Assembly: GCF_023156235.1 (NCBI RefSeq)
Contig: NZ_JAKZAI010000004.1
Span: forward strand, 62,001-126,000
Length of the DNA stretch: 64,000 nt
Source of the DNA: Marinobacter goseongensis
GTDB taxonomy: Bacteria > Pseudomonadota > Gammaproteobacteria > Pseudomonadales > Oleiphilaceae
Direction: 5' to 3'
Below the pieces are notes generated by a model. That model did no database searches, was not told where the DNA came from, and worked only from the letters and a program-made list of their open reading frames with translations. Positions 18,584 through 28,366 of the stretch are shown here, piece after piece. A program made the translations under genes and the position numbers. Numbering within the stretch: the stretch's first letter is position 1; the number at the start of each line of letters is the position of its first letter.

Positions 18584-19600
18584 TCAGGGGTTGGTCACCT
18601 TGTCACCCACTGAAAGAACCCGGGAGGCTCGCAGGATCAGACCGTAGCTCATTTTTTCGTAGGTCTGGAAGACCATCAGCAGGCCGGCACGCTCGGAGGG
18701 CAGCTCGATGGTTTCATTGGTGACCGGATCGCGCACCTGGTTGCCGCTCTTCAGCACCGCCATCACGTTGCCCGGCTTGAGGCCTTCACGCTCACCACGG
18801 TTGATGGCCACTACATCGTATTGGCCAATCTGGTTGACACCGCCTTCCACGGATATCATGACGCCCTCAATCTCGTCTTCCGGCGAGCTGGGCACAAAGT
18901 TGGTGGTCAGGCGGCGGTCCTCACTGACCAGCAGACGATCGCCGATGCGAACTTCCTCATTGGAGCTGGTCAGGCTCAGTGTCAGCACGTCGCCGTTTTC
19001 AGCGCTCACCTCACCCTTGGCAATGCTGCGCGCCTCAAGGCCCAGGAACTCACCGCTGTCGGGATCCCGGAACTCCTTGCTGCGACGGAAAATGCCCACG
19101 CGGTCGGCAGGCTTCTCGCCACGGGCGTAGACCCGATCGCCGGCGCCGGTGATGATGCGGCCGTCTTCGCCCTCAAGCACATAGGGCGCGCCGTTGAGTT
19201 CTTCCGGCGACACGATGCGGGTCTCCGACAGGAAGCTGCTGATGGCATCCAGCGGGATCGCCGGAATCGGCGTATCAATGGCTTCGGAGCGAATCTGCGG
19301 GGACAGCTTGATCACGTCGCTGCTGCTGACCTTGGTAACCCGGGGCTTGCCATCAATGTACACCAGCGCCAGACGGTCGCCCGGGTAGATCAGATGAGGA
19401 TTCTGCACCTGCGGGTTAACGTGCCAGATTTCCGGCCAGTACCAGGGGTTGTTCAGAAAACGGGCGGAGATGTCCCACAGGGTGTCACCCTTCACGACAG
19501 TGTAACGCTCGGGATGATCGGACCTGAGCTCCGGTTGCGCATGAGCCCAGGAGGTTAGCAGCAGCATGCTTGCTGCCAGAGCGTACAGCAGTTTCCTCAT
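18584..19600 (-). CDS. LysM peptidoglycan-binding domain protein
   Basis: 338 aa with a Sec signal peptide (MRKLLYALAASMLLLTSWAHA, cleavage after AHA). A LysM domain follows at about 33-80: YTVVKGDTLWDISARFLNNP and NPHLIYPGDRL. The remaining 250 residues are beta-rich, without a known enzyme motif. It is the counterpart of the LysM protein encoded between def and dprA in Pseudomonas (PA0020) and is thought to bind peptidoglycan in the periplasm; its job is unknown. It has its own terminator at 18524-18551 and is divergent from def, with a 351-base gap. Confidence 0.9.
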   Translation of the reverse strand: MRKLLYALAASMLLLTSWAHAQPELRSDHPERYTVVKGDTLWDISARFLNNPWYWPEIWHVNPQVQNPHLIYPGDRLALVYIDGKPRVTKVSSSDVIKLSPQIRSEAIDTPIPAIPLDAISSFLSETRIVSPEELNGAPYVLEGEDGRIITGAGDRVYARGEKPADRVGIFRRSKEFRDPDSGEFLGLEARSIAKGEVSAENGDVLTLSLTSSNEEVRIGDRLLVSEDRRLTTNFVPSSPEDEIEGVMISVEGGVNQIGQYDVVAINRGEREGLKPGNVMAVLKSGNQVRDPVTNETIELPSERAGLLMVFQTYEKMSYGLILRASRVLSVGDKVTNP

Positions 19601-19951
19601 TGTCTAAGTCCTTGATCGCGTGCCTTGAATCAATTGATTCTGTTCTTGAAATGCAGCCTGTCGGGTGCAGCTTATTGTGTTGCTGTTTCCGATACTATAG
19701 AAGAAGTCACGCAAATTGTGATGTTATCTTTTGTTCTTCCAGTAAATTCTACCGCATCGTCAAGAGTTTTTGACTATTGACTGATCAGTTTGTACTCAAT
19801 CATCAAGATGGGGGATAATACAAACTGTCCGGACATCATAGTCCCGGAGTGATAATTTGCGCAGTACGCTGTCGCATTTCGGAGAGCGCAGTCACACTGT
19901 TACAAAACATAACGGTGTCATTCAGGTTCACAGGCCAAAAGTACGAGCAGC
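19601..19951. promoter_or_regulatory. 351-base divergent intergenic region between LysM gene and def
   Basis: No credible ORF. AT-rich relative to its surroundings. Noted: a minus-strand -10-like TATAGT (19694-19699 on the complement) for the LysM gene; tandem TTGACT hexamers (19770-19775 and 19777-19782); a perfect palindrome ACTGATCAGT (19780-19789) that could be an operator; and GATAAT at 19814-19819 as a possible -10 for def. Spacings are imperfect, so promoter calls are tentative. Confidence 0.4.
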
Positions 19952-20455
19952 ATGATTCTAGAGATACTCGAATACCCGGATCCCCGTTTGCGCACCATCG
20001 CCAAACCGGTGGAAGAGGTGACAGAGACCGACCGCAAGCTCATCGACGACATGTTTGAGACCATGTACGATGCGCCCGGCATTGGTCTGGCGGCGACCCA
20101 GGTAAACGTGCACAAGCAGATCATTGTGATGGATCTGTCCGAGGACAAGAGCGAGCCGCGGGTGTTCATCAACCCCCGCGTGGAAGTGCTCGACGGTGAT
20201 CTTGAGGACATGCAGGAAGGTTGCCTCTCGGTGCCGGGCTTTTACGAAGACGTGTCTCGCATCGAGCATTGCATGATCCGCGCCCTGGATCGCGACGGCC
20301 AGCCCTTCGAAATCGAGGCCAGGGGTCTGCTGGCCGTGTGTATCCAGCACGAAATGGATCACCTCAACGGTAAGCTGTTCGTGGACTACCTGAGTTCGCT
20401 GAAGCGCAACCGGATTCGCAAGAAGCTGGAAAAGCAGCATAAGAAGAGCGCCTGA
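19952..20455 (+). CDS. def: Peptide deformylase
   Basis: 167 aa. It removes the formyl group from nascent proteins at the ribosome exit. All three motifs are present: GIGLAATQ (43-50), EGCLS with the metal-binding Cys91, and HEMDH (133-137) with the two His ligands and catalytic Glu. The Lys/Arg-rich C-terminal tail ([17 protein letters not shown]) is the ribosome-binding helix of type I enzymes. The start is ATG 19952; the Shine-Dalgarno is weak. fmt follows, but a terminator lies between them. Confidence 0.96.
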   Translation: MILEILEYPDPRLRTIAKPVEEVTETDRKLIDDMFETMYDAPGIGLAATQVNVHKQIIVMDLSEDKSEPRVFINPRVEVLDGDLEDMQEGCLSVPGFYEDVSRIEHCMIRALDRDGQPFEIEARGLLAVCIQHEMDHLNGKLFVDYLSSLKRNRIRKKLEKQHKKSA

Positions 20456-20517
20456 TCGCGGTCGCTCGGTCTGGCCGATCACCTGATCGCTGGCCAGAGC
20501 CTTACCAGACAGCACAG

Positions 20518-20540
20518 ACCGGGTGAAAGCCCGGTTTTTT
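20518..20540 (+). terminator. Intrinsic terminator between def and fmt
   Basis: ACCGGG (20518-20523), loop TGAAAG, CCCGGT (20530-20535), then a run of six T. It lies 31 bases before the fmt start. It may end def transcription or attenuate fmt, as these two genes are cotranscribed in many bacteria. Confidence 0.75.
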
Positions 20541-20570
20541 CGTATTCAACGGAACAGAGACGACATCACC

Positions 20571-21506
20571 GTGCGCATCGTGTTTGCCGGCACCCCGGAT
20601 TTTGCAGCCATCGCCCTGAAAGCGCTGGTGGACCATCGCCATGATGTGGTGGGCGTCTACTCACAGCCCGATAGACCGGCTGGCCGCGGCCGCAAGCTGA
20701 CCCCCACGCCGGTCAAGCAGGTGGCCCTGGACGCCAACATCCCGGTATTCCAGCCACCCTCCCTGAAAACCCCGGAAGCCCAGCAGCAACTGCGGGACCT
20801 GCGCCCCGATGTCATGATTGTGGCCGCCTATGGCCTGATTCTGCCGCAAGCGGTTCTGGCGATTCCCAGCCACGGCTGTCTCAATATCCACGCCTCGCTG
20901 CTGCCCCGCTGGCGCGGCGCCGCCCCCATTCACCGGGCCATCGAAGCCGGCGACCCGGAGACCGGTATCACCATCATGCAGATGGACGAGGGCCTCGACA
21001 CGGGCGCCATGCTGTTGAAGGTGATCACCGCTATTGAAGACGGCGACACCGGCGGCAGCCTGCACGACCGCCTGGCGGAACAGGGTGGCAAAGCCATCGT
21101 CAAGGCGTTGGCGCTGCTGAAAAAAGGTGAGCTGCAAGGGGAAGCGCAGAACAATGATCTGGCCTGTTACGCCCACAAACTGTCCAAGGACGAGGGCCAC
21201 ATCGACTGGAATCTGGAAGCCAGCGCCATCGAGCGCCTGGTACGCGCCTTCAACCCCTGGCCCGGCACCTACACCGACTTCAACGGGCAGCGGGTGCGCA
21301 TCCATCAGGCCATTGCCCTCGACGAATCCCCGGGGCAGGTACCCGGCACGGTGCTGAAACGGCAGCGGGACGGCATCGACGTGGCCTGCGGCACCGGTGT
21401 GCTCAGGATCACCAGCCTGCAGCTGCCCGGCGCCCGGGCCCAGACCCCCAACGACCTGATCAACGGCGGCAAAGAGTTGTTGCTGCCAGGCCAGGAGCTG
21501 AACTGA
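20571..21506 (+). CDS. fmt: Methionyl-tRNA formyltransferase
   Basis: 311 aa. It formylates initiator Met-tRNA using 10-formyl-THF. Seen: MRIVFAGTPDF at the start, the catalytic stretch LNIHASLLPRWRGAAPIHRA with Asn and His, and ITIMQMDEGLDTGAML with the catalytic Asp; a C-terminal OB-like tRNA-binding domain follows from about residue 205. GTG 20571 is chosen over upstream frame starts because homologues begin with RIVFAGTP. rsmB starts at the very next base after the stop. Confidence 0.95.
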   Translation: MRIVFAGTPDFAAIALKALVDHRHDVVGVYSQPDRPAGRGRKLTPTPVKQVALDANIPVFQPPSLKTPEAQQQLRDLRPDVMIVAAYGLILPQAVLAIPSHGCLNIHASLLPRWRGAAPIHRAIEAGDPETGITIMQMDEGLDTGAMLLKVITAIEDGDTGGSLHDRLAEQGGKAIVKALALLKKGELQGEAQNNDLACYAHKLSKDEGHIDWNLEASAIERLVRAFNPWPGTYTDFNGQRVRIHQAIALDESPGQVPGTVLKRQRDGIDVACGTGVLRITSLQLPGARAQTPNDLINGGKELLLPGQELN

Positions 21507-22808
21507 ATGAACGACCGCAGCCAGCCCATGCGCGCCCTGGCCGCTCAGGTCCTGCTATCGGTGGAGAACGGCCAGTCGCTGACCCAGTGCCTGCCACTGG
21601 CGCTGAACCGGCTGGCCCCGAACGAACGCCCCGAACTGCAGGCCATCTGTTACGGAACCTGCCGCTGGTTCCACCGCCTTGACGACGAACTGAACCAGCG
21701 TCTCAACAAGCCGCTGCGCAAACCCGACCGGGTCGTTCATCATCTGATGCTGGTGGCGCTGTTCCAGCTCCGCCACAGCCAGCAGGCCACCTACGCGGTG
21801 CTGAATGAGACCGTGGAAGCCTGCCGCGCCCTGGGCATGCCCAACCTGACCGGCCTGGTCAACGGTGTGTTGCGCAGTGCCGAGCGGGAGGGCGCGCCGG
21901 AAGCCTCGACCGACGCCGCCCGCTTCAGCCACCCCCTGTGGATGGTGGAAAAGCTGCGCCACAACTGGCCCGATGACTGGCCGGCCATCCTCGACGCCAA
22001 TAACGCCCAGGCCCCCATGACCCTGCGGGTCAATGCCCTGCGCTTCAGCCGTCACGACTACCTGGCACAGCTGGCCGAGGCCGGCATAGCGGCGCAAGCC
22101 ACGGCGTTCGCCCCCTACGGCATCCAGCTTGAGACACCGGTGCCGGTGGACCGCCTGCCATGGTTTGCCGACGGCGCCGTCAGCGTGCAGGACGAAGCCG
22201 CCCAGCTGTGTACCACGCTGCTGGATCTGGCACCGGGCCAGCGGGTACTCGATGCCTGCGCCGCGCCCGGCGGCAAGACCTGCGCCATTCTGGAAGCCTG
22301 CGGTGACCTCGGCGAGGTGGTGGCCATTGACGAATCCGCCGAGCGTCTGCCCCGGGTGCAGGAAAACCTCGACCGGCTCGATCTGCAAGCCACCCTGAAA
22401 CAGGCGGATGCTGCAGCAGTGGCGGACTGGTGGGACGGCGAGGCCTTCGATCGCATCCTGCTGGACGTGCCCTGCAGCGCCAGCGGCGTCATCCGGCGCC
22501 ACCCGGACATCAAGCTGTTGCGGCGGGAATCCGACATTGTGCCGCTGGCCTCAATCCAGCTTGGCCTGCTGGAGGCCATGTGGTCTGTCCTCAAGCCGGG
22601 AGGCCGGCTGGTGTACGCCACCTGCTCGGTGTTCCCCCAGGAAAATCACCGTATAATCCAGCGCTATCTGAAACAGCAGCCCGCCGCAACGCTGCTGGCA
22701 CCAGAATTCACCTGGGGTCGCGACATGACCGCAGGAAGACAACTGTTACCCGATTCCGCAAGCCACGACGGCTTCTTCTACGCCGTGTTGGAGAAACCAG
22801 AGCTATGA
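21507..22808 (+). CDS. rsmB: 16S rRNA (cytosine-967 C5)-methyltransferase
   Basis: 433 aa. It has an N-terminal NusB-like RNA-binding domain (to about residue 140) and a C-terminal SAM-dependent methyltransferase. Motifs: [17 protein letters not shown] (SAM binding), [17 protein letters not shown] with one catalytic Cys, and [16 protein letters not shown] with the nucleophilic Cys. The start ATG is contiguous with the fmt stop, and the end overlaps the trkA start in an ATGA. fmt-rsmB-trkA is a conserved operon. Confidence 0.95.
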   Translation: MNDRSQPMRALAAQVLLSVENGQSLTQCLPLALNRLAPNERPELQAICYGTCRWFHRLDDELNQRLNKPLRKPDRVVHHLMLVALFQLRHSQQATYAVLNETVEACRALGMPNLTGLVNGVLRSAEREGAPEASTDAARFSHPLWMVEKLRHNWPDDWPAILDANNAQAPMTLRVNALRFSRHDYLAQLAEAGIAAQATAFAPYGIQLETPVPVDRLPWFADGAVSVQDEAAQLCTTLLDLAPGQRVLDACAAPGGKTCAILEACGDLGEVVAIDESAERLPRVQENLDRLDLQATLKQADAAAVADWWDGEAFDRILLDVPCSASGVIRRHPDIKLLRRESDIVPLASIQLGLLEAMWSVLKPGGRLVYATCSVFPQENHRIIQRYLKQQPAATLLAPEFTWGRDMTAGRQLLPDSASHDGFFYAVLEKPEL

Positions 22809-24208
22809 AAATCCTGATTCTCGGTGCCGGCCAGGTGGGTGGCACACTGGCGGAAAACCTCGCCAACGAAGCCAACGACATCACCGTGATTGACAGCGAC
22901 AGCACCCGCCTGCGGGAACTACAGGATCGGCTGGACATCCGCACCGTGCAGGGCAAGGCCTCGTTTCCGACGGTACTGAGGCAGGCCGGCGCAGAAGACG
23001 CCGACATGATGATCGCCGTCACCAACAGCGACGAGACCAACATGGTGGCCTGCCAGGTGGGCAAACTGCTGTACAAGACACCGACCACCATCTGTCGGGT
23101 ACGGGCCAACGCCTATCTGGCCAAAGCCGAACTGTTCTACCAGCGGGATCAGCAGAAGGACCTGGACAGCCTGCGGGGCTTCCCCATCGACGTGCTGATC
23201 AGCCCGGAACATCTGGTGACCAAACACATTACCCGGCTGATCGAATACCCGGGCGCGCTGCAGGTACTGGAATTCTCCAAGGGCCTGACCCGGCTCGTGG
23301 CCATCCGCGCCACCGAAGGCGGGCCACTGGTGGGCCACGAACTGTCTTACCTGCGCACCCACATGCCCAAGATCGATACCCGCGTGGCGGCTATCTTCCG
23401 CAAGGGCCGGGCCATCATGCCCCAGGGCGACACGGTGATCGAAGACGGCGACGAGGTGTTTTTTATTGCCGCCTCGGACCACATCCGCTCGGTGATGAGC
23501 GAGCTGCAACCGCTGGAAAAACCTTACAAGCGTATTTTCATCTGCGGCGGCGGCAACATCGGCCAGCGCCTGGCCCACACCCTGGAGAACCGCTATCAGG
23601 TCAAGCTGCTGGAGCGTGACCGCGAACGTTGCGTGATGCTGTCGGAAAACCTGCGCAAGACCGTGGTGCTGGAAGGCAACGCCGCCAACAAGGACATCCT
23701 GCTGGAAGAAAACATCGAAAGCACCGATGTGTTCTGCGCCGTTACCAACGACGACGAAGCCAACATCATGGCCTCGCTGCTGGCCAAGCGCCTCGGCGCC
23801 CGCAAGGTGCTGACCCTGATCAACAACCCGGACTACGTGGACCTGATCCAGGGCGGCGACATCGACGTGGCCATCTCGCCCCAGCAAACCACCATTGGCA
23901 GCCTGCTGACCCACGTCCGCCGCGGCGATGTGGTCAACGTACACTCCCTGCGTCGGGGCGCGGCGGAAGCCATTGAGGCCATCGCCCACGGTGATCACCG
24001 CTCGTCCAAGGTGGTGGGTAAGCGGCTGGACGAAATCACCCTGCCAGAAGGCACCACCATCGGCGCTATCGTTCGCCGCAACGAAGTACTGATCGCCCAC
24101 GATCACTTGCGAGTGCAGCCGGATGACCACGTGATCCTGTTCCTGGTGGACAAGACCCGCATCCGTGACGTGGAAAAACTGTTCCAGGTGGGGCTCACGT
24201 TCTTCTAG
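22805..24208 (+). CDS. trkA: Trk system potassium uptake protein TrkA
   Basis: 467 aa, the peripheral NAD-binding gating subunit of the TrkH K+ channel, at the inner face of the membrane. It is a tandem of two RCK units: Rossmann loops [16 protein letters not shown] (5-20) and [14 protein letters not shown] (about 237), each followed by an RCK-C regulatory domain. The frame is open upstream but only as a shadow of rsmB; ATG 22805 ([11 protein letters not shown]) overlaps the rsmB stop. No trkH is in the window. Confidence 0.96.
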   Translation: MKILILGAGQVGGTLAENLANEANDITVIDSDSTRLRELQDRLDIRTVQGKASFPTVLRQAGAEDADMMIAVTNSDETNMVACQVGKLLYKTPTTICRVRANAYLAKAELFYQRDQQKDLDSLRGFPIDVLISPEHLVTKHITRLIEYPGALQVLEFSKGLTRLVAIRATEGGPLVGHELSYLRTHMPKIDTRVAAIFRKGRAIMPQGDTVIEDGDEVFFIAASDHIRSVMSELQPLEKPYKRIFICGGGNIGQRLAHTLENRYQVKLLERDRERCVMLSENLRKTVVLEGNAANKDILLEENIESTDVFCAVTNDDEANIMASLLAKRLGARKVLTLINNPDYVDLIQGGDIDVAISPQQTTIGSLLTHVRRGDVVNVHSLRRGAAEAIEAIAHGDHRSSKVVGKRLDEITLPEGTTIGAIVRRNEVLIAHDHLRVQPDDHVILFLVDKTRIRDVEKLFQVGLTFF

Positions 24209-24233
24209 CAAAAACAAGGCGGTGAACGCCGTT

Positions 24234-24262
24234 TAGAAATACACGTCTGGCCAGCGTATAAT
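24234..24262 (+). promoter_or_regulatory. Sigma70-type promoter for glyQS
   Basis: A perfect -10, TATAAT (24257-24262), stands 17 bases after TAGAAA (24234-24239; 4 of 6 matches to TTGACA). The transcript would start near 24269. Its leader holds a GCCCCG/CGGGGC hairpin before the glyQ start at 24333. Confidence 0.7.
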
Positions 24263-24332
24263 GCGCCTTTTTTCAGCGTGCCCCGGCTCAAGAACGGGGC
24301 GCCACACACAGACTGATCAGCAGGCAATCGTC

Positions 24333-25358
24333 GTGACAGACAAGGTAACTATCAACAATACCCCGGACGTCAAAACTTTCCAGGGTCTGATTCTGGCCCT
24401 GCAGAATTTCTGGGCGCAGCACGGCTGCGTGGTGCTCCAGCCGCTGGACATGGAAGTGGGCGCCGGCACCTTTCATCCGGCCACCTTCCTGCGTTCCATC
24501 GGTCCGGAAACCTGGAACGCGGCCTACGTTCAGCCCAGCCGCCGTCCCACGGACGGCCGCTACGGCGAAAACCCCAACCGCCTGCAGCATTATTACCAGT
24601 TCCAGGTGGTGCTGAAGCCGTCACCGGACAACATTCAGGAGCTGTACCTGGATTCCCTGAAAGCGCTGGGGCTCGACCCGCTGGTGCACGACATTCGCTT
24701 CGTGGAAGACAACTGGGAATCTCCCACCCTGGGGGCCTGGGGTCTGGGCTGGGAAATCTGGCTCAACGGCATGGAAGTCACCCAGTTCACCTACTTCCAG
24801 CAAGTGGGCGGCCTGGAATGCTACCCGGTCACCGGTGAGCTGACCTACGGCCTCGAGCGCATTGCCATGTACCTGCAGGGCGTCGACAGCGTGTACGACC
24901 TGGTGTGGACACAGGGGCCCGACGGCGTGGTCACCTACGGCGACGTGTTCCATCAGCAGGAGGTGGAGATGTCCACCTATAACTTCGAGCACGCCGACAC
25001 CGACTTCCTGTTCCACAGCTTCGATGTCCATGAGCGCGAGAGCGCCCGGCTGATTGAGGCCGGCCTGGCCCTGCCGGCCTACGAACAGGTACTGAAAGCC
25101 TCCCACACCTTCAACCTGCTGGATGCCCGTCACGCCATTTCCGTGACCGAGCGCCAGCGGTTCATCCTGCGCGTTCGCACCCTTGCCCGCGCCGTAGCCC
25201 AGGCCTACTTCAACAGCCGCCGCAAACTCGGCTTCCCGCTGGCCCCCGAGGCCCTGCGCAAGGAAGTCCTGGCCGCAGCCGATGCCGCCGATGACAAGGC
25301 CAACGGCAAAAAGGGTAAGAAAGCGAAGAAAGCCAAGCAGGAACAGGGGAACGCATAA
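24333..25358 (+). CDS. glyQ: Glycyl-tRNA synthetase alpha subunit
   Basis: 341 aa; the catalytic subunit of the alpha2beta2 enzyme. Class II motifs: [79 protein letters not shown] and [20 protein letters not shown]. Start GTG 24333 ([17 protein letters not shown]), preceded by CAGG; homologues begin here and the upstream codons overlap the promoter. The C-terminus carries an extra Lys-rich tail ([20 protein letters not shown]) that most GlyQ proteins lack. glyS follows two bases after the stop. Confidence 0.96.
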   Translation: MTDKVTINNTPDVKTFQGLILALQNFWAQHGCVVLQPLDMEVGAGTFHPATFLRSIGPETWNAAYVQPSRRPTDGRYGENPNRLQHYYQFQVVLKPSPDNIQELYLDSLKALGLDPLVHDIRFVEDNWESPTLGAWGLGWEIWLNGMEVTQFTYFQQVGGLECYPVTGELTYGLERIAMYLQGVDSVYDLVWTQGPDGVVTYGDVFHQQEVEMSTYNFEHADTDFLFHSFDVHERESARLIEAGLALPAYEQVLKASHTFNLLDARHAISVTERQRFILRVRTLARAVAQAYFNSRRKLGFPLAPEALRKEVLAAADAADDKANGKKGKKAKKAKQEQGNA

Positions 25359-25360
25359 TC

Positions 25361-27442
25361 ATGGCAACACAGGATTTTCTGGTCGAACTGGGCACCGAAG
25401 AACTGCCCCCCAAGGCCCTCAAACCGCTTTCTGACGCATTGACCGCCGGCATTACCCAGGGCCTGACCGACGCCGGCATTGGCTTTGGCGAGGTGGAAAG
25501 CTTTGCTGCACCGCGGCGCCTGGCGGTACGTGTGCGCAACCTGGCCGACGCCCAGCCCGACAAGTCGGTGGAAAAGCGCGGCCCTGCCGTGAAAGCGGCC
25601 TTTGACGACGCCGGCAACCCGACCCGCGCGCTGACCGGCTTTGCCACCTCACTGGGCGTCACCCCGGACCAGCTGGACACTCTGGAAACCGATAAAGGTG
25701 CCTGGGTGGTGTTCCGTACCGTGGAAAACGGTCGTCCAACCGTGGAACTGATGCCGGAACTGGTGGAACAAGCGCTCGCCGGTCTGCCGATTCCCAAGCG
25801 CATGCGCTGGGGTTCCTACCGCACCGAATTCGTGCGCCCGGTGCACTGGGCCATCATGCTGTTCGGCAACAAGATCATCGACACCCCGATCATGGGGCTG
25901 AACCCGGGCAACAAGACCCGTGGCCACCGCTTCCACTGCCCGAAATCGCTGATCGTGCCGACACCGGGCGACTACGAAGTGGTGCTCAAGCAGGAAGGCT
26001 ATGTGATTGCCGATTTCGCCGAACGCCGCGAGCAGATTCGTGCCGGCGTCATCGCCCTGGCGGAAAAAGAAGCCGGCGGCAAGGCGGTGATTGACGAGGA
26101 CCTGCTGGACGAAGTCACCGCGCTGAACGAATGGCCGGTGCCGCTGATGGGCCGGTTCGAGGAGCGTTTCCTGGAGGTACCGGCGGAAGCGCTGATTTCC
26201 TCCATGAAAGAACACCAGAAATACTTCCACGTGGTCACCGCCGCCGGCGACATGCTGCCGCTGTTCATCACCGTGGCCAACCTGCAGAGCAAAGACCCGG
26301 CTCAGGTCATCTCCGGCAATGAGAAGGTGATCCGCCCGCGCCTGTCAGACGCCGCCTTCTTCTACGAAACCGACCGCAAGACCCGGCTGGAAGACCGCAT
26401 TGATCAGCTCAAGCTGATCGTGTTCCAGGAAAAGCTGGGCAGCCTCTACGACAAATCGGTGCGTGTGGCCGCGCTGGCGAAGAAAATTGCCGCCGCCATC
26501 GGCAGTGACCCGGCGCTGGCCGAGCGCGCTGCCATGCTGGCCAAGACCGACCTGGTCACCGAGATGGTGCTGGAGTTCACCGATCTGCAGGGCATCATGG
26601 GGCAATACTACGCCGAGCACGACGGCGAAGCCGGTGACGTTGCCAAGGCGCTGAATGAGCAGTACATGCCGCGCTTTGCCGGTGACGACCTGCCCACCAC
26701 CCTGACCGGATGTGCCGTCGCCATTGCCGATCGCCTCGACTCGCTGGTCGGCCTGTTCGGCATCAATCAGCCGCCGTCCGGCACCCGCGACCCATTCGCG
26801 CTGCGCCGGGCATCCCTGGGTGTGCTGCGCATCATCATCGAACGGGAACTGCCGCTGGATCTGCAAACCTGCTGTCAGTGGGCAGAAGACAACTTTACCG
26901 TGCTGACCGAGCAGAACACCGCTGCCACCGTGGTGGACTACATGCTCGAGCGCTTCCGCGCCCACTACGACGAGCAGGGCATCGGCGCCGAAGTGTTCCT
27001 GGCGGTGCACGCCCGCCGGCCCACCAAGCCGCTGGACTTTGACCGTCGGGTGAAAGCGGTGGAGGCCTTCCGCCAGTTGCCCGAAGCCCTGGCGCTGGCC
27101 GGCGCCAACAAGCGGGTGTCCAACATTCTCACCAAACAGGGTGGCGACACCGTGGGCGAGACTGTGGACAAGAACCTGCTGCAGGATCAGGCCGAGCAGG
27201 CCCTGGCCGAGCACATCAGCCAGCAGGCAGACAAGGTGCTGCCGCTGTTCGAGCAGGGCAACTACGCGGCGGCACTGACCTCGCTGGCCAGCCTGCGGGA
27301 GCCGGTAGACAAATTCTTTGACGACGTCATGGTGATGGCGGAGGATGAGGCCATCCGTCACAACCGTCTGGCGATGCTCAACCAGCTCCGAAACCTGTTC
27401 CTGCGGGTAGCCGATATTTCTCTGCTGCCGACAGCGAGCTGA
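25361..27442 (+). CDS. glyS: Glycyl-tRNA synthetase beta subunit
   Basis: 693 aa, the normal length. This tRNA-binding subunit begins MATQDFLVELGTEELPPKAL and carries VESFAAPRRLAVRVRNLAD, MRWGSYRTEFVRPVHWAIML, SMKEHQKYFHVV, RLSDAAFFYETDRKTRLEDR (HD-like domain) and a C-terminal anticodon-binding DALR-like region (FFDDVMVMAEDEAIRHNRLA). It forms one operon with glyQ, with gmhB 24 bases downstream. Confidence 0.97.
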   Translation: MATQDFLVELGTEELPPKALKPLSDALTAGITQGLTDAGIGFGEVESFAAPRRLAVRVRNLADAQPDKSVEKRGPAVKAAFDDAGNPTRALTGFATSLGVTPDQLDTLETDKGAWVVFRTVENGRPTVELMPELVEQALAGLPIPKRMRWGSYRTEFVRPVHWAIMLFGNKIIDTPIMGLNPGNKTRGHRFHCPKSLIVPTPGDYEVVLKQEGYVIADFAERREQIRAGVIALAEKEAGGKAVIDEDLLDEVTALNEWPVPLMGRFEERFLEVPAEALISSMKEHQKYFHVVTAAGDMLPLFITVANLQSKDPAQVISGNEKVIRPRLSDAAFFYETDRKTRLEDRIDQLKLIVFQEKLGSLYDKSVRVAALAKKIAAAIGSDPALAERAAMLAKTDLVTEMVLEFTDLQGIMGQYYAEHDGEAGDVAKALNEQYMPRFAGDDLPTTLTGCAVAIADRLDSLVGLFGINQPPSGTRDPFALRRASLGVLRIIIERELPLDLQTCCQWAEDNFTVLTEQNTAATVVDYMLERFRAHYDEQGIGAEVFLAVHARRPTKPLDFDRRVKAVEAFRQLPEALALAGANKRVSNILTKQGGDTVGETVDKNLLQDQAEQALAEHISQQADKVLPLFEQGNYAAALTSLASLREPVDKFFDDVMVMAEDEAIRHNRLAMLNQLRNLFLRVADISLLPTAS

Positions 27443-27466
27443 GACAGAGGCAACCGTAGAAACACC

Positions 27467-28024
27467 ATGCTGATCATTCTGGACCGGGATGGCGTCATCA
27501 ACCACTACGATGGCAACTACATCTGCTCAGCGGATGAGTGGGTGCCCATCCCCGGCAGCATTGACGCGATTGCCCGGCTCTGCAACGCCGGGCACCGCAT
27601 TGCCATTGCCACCAACCAGTCCGGCATCGCCCGTGGTTTCTACGACACCGACGGCCTCGACGCCATGCACGACAAGCTCGAGCGGCTGGTGGAGGCCGCC
27701 GGTGGCTGCATCGACTTCATCGCCTATTGCCCCCACCATCCGGACGATCATTGCCAGTGCCGCAAGCCGTTGACCGGGCTGCTGGAGCAGATCCGCGGGC
27801 ACTTTCACCTCGACAGCCTGCACGGCGCCATCATGACCGGCGACAGCCGCAAGGATCTGGAAGCCGGCCACGCCGCCGGCTGTCGTCCGGTGCTGGTCAG
27901 AACCGGCAACGGCCGGGACACCGAACGCCATCTGGAGGCCCGACCAATCCCGGGTGCCGAGGTCAGCGTGTACGACAATCTCAGCGCATTCACCGACGCG
28001 CTTTTATCGGCGGAGGGCTGGTAA
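27467..28024 (+). CDS. gmhB: D-glycero-beta-D-manno-heptose 1,7-bisphosphate 7-phosphatase
   Basis: 185 aa HAD phosphatase of the ADP-heptose pathway, needed for the LPS inner core. The nucleophile and acid/base pair are in LDRDG (Asp6, Asp8), motif II is ATNQSG, and the zinc-binding loop is Cys88, His90, Cys96, Cys98 (CPHHPDDHCQC). RKP (99-101) and TGDSRKDLEAG complete the active site. ATG 27467 lies 24 bases after glyS, the arrangement glyQ-glyS-gmhB known in Pseudomonas and relatives. The start of the tRNA promoter overlaps its 3' end. Confidence 0.94.
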   Translation: MLIILDRDGVINHYDGNYICSADEWVPIPGSIDAIARLCNAGHRIAIATNQSGIARGFYDTDGLDAMHDKLERLVEAAGGCIDFIAYCPHHPDDHCQCRKPLTGLLEQIRGHFHLDSLHGAIMTGDSRKDLEAGHAAGCRPVLVRTGNGRDTERHLEARPIPGAEVSVYDNLSAFTDALLSAEGW

Positions 28025-28040
28025 AAGCAGAGCGAATCCG

Positions 28041-28046
28041 TATAAT
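28041..28046 (+). promoter_or_regulatory. -10 element of the tRNA-Pro promoter
   Basis: Perfect TATAAT 13 bases before the mature tRNA 5' end. The -35 region (around 28018-28023, CTGGTA) is poor and lies in the end of gmhB. Confidence 0.65.
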
Positions 28047-28059
28047 ACCGGCCGTTGAT

Positions 28060-28136
<77 letters not shown>

Positions 28137-28366
28137 CTTTCCCGCTTTGTATCCATCTCCGTTTGCCTTTCCGTTCTCCGGATCTTTCCCTGCAAATCCC
28201 ACCCGCTGATGTCTGACTCACTGGCCTGTTGCAGCATGGGACGAGCTGATCTGTCTGACCCACGGCAGAGTATTCATCCACGGCTGCAATCAAGCGTTGA
28301 AATGTCGAGCTTACGCGACTCAATCGCGGTAACGTTTCTATCGGTACCTTTTTTCGGAGCATGACA

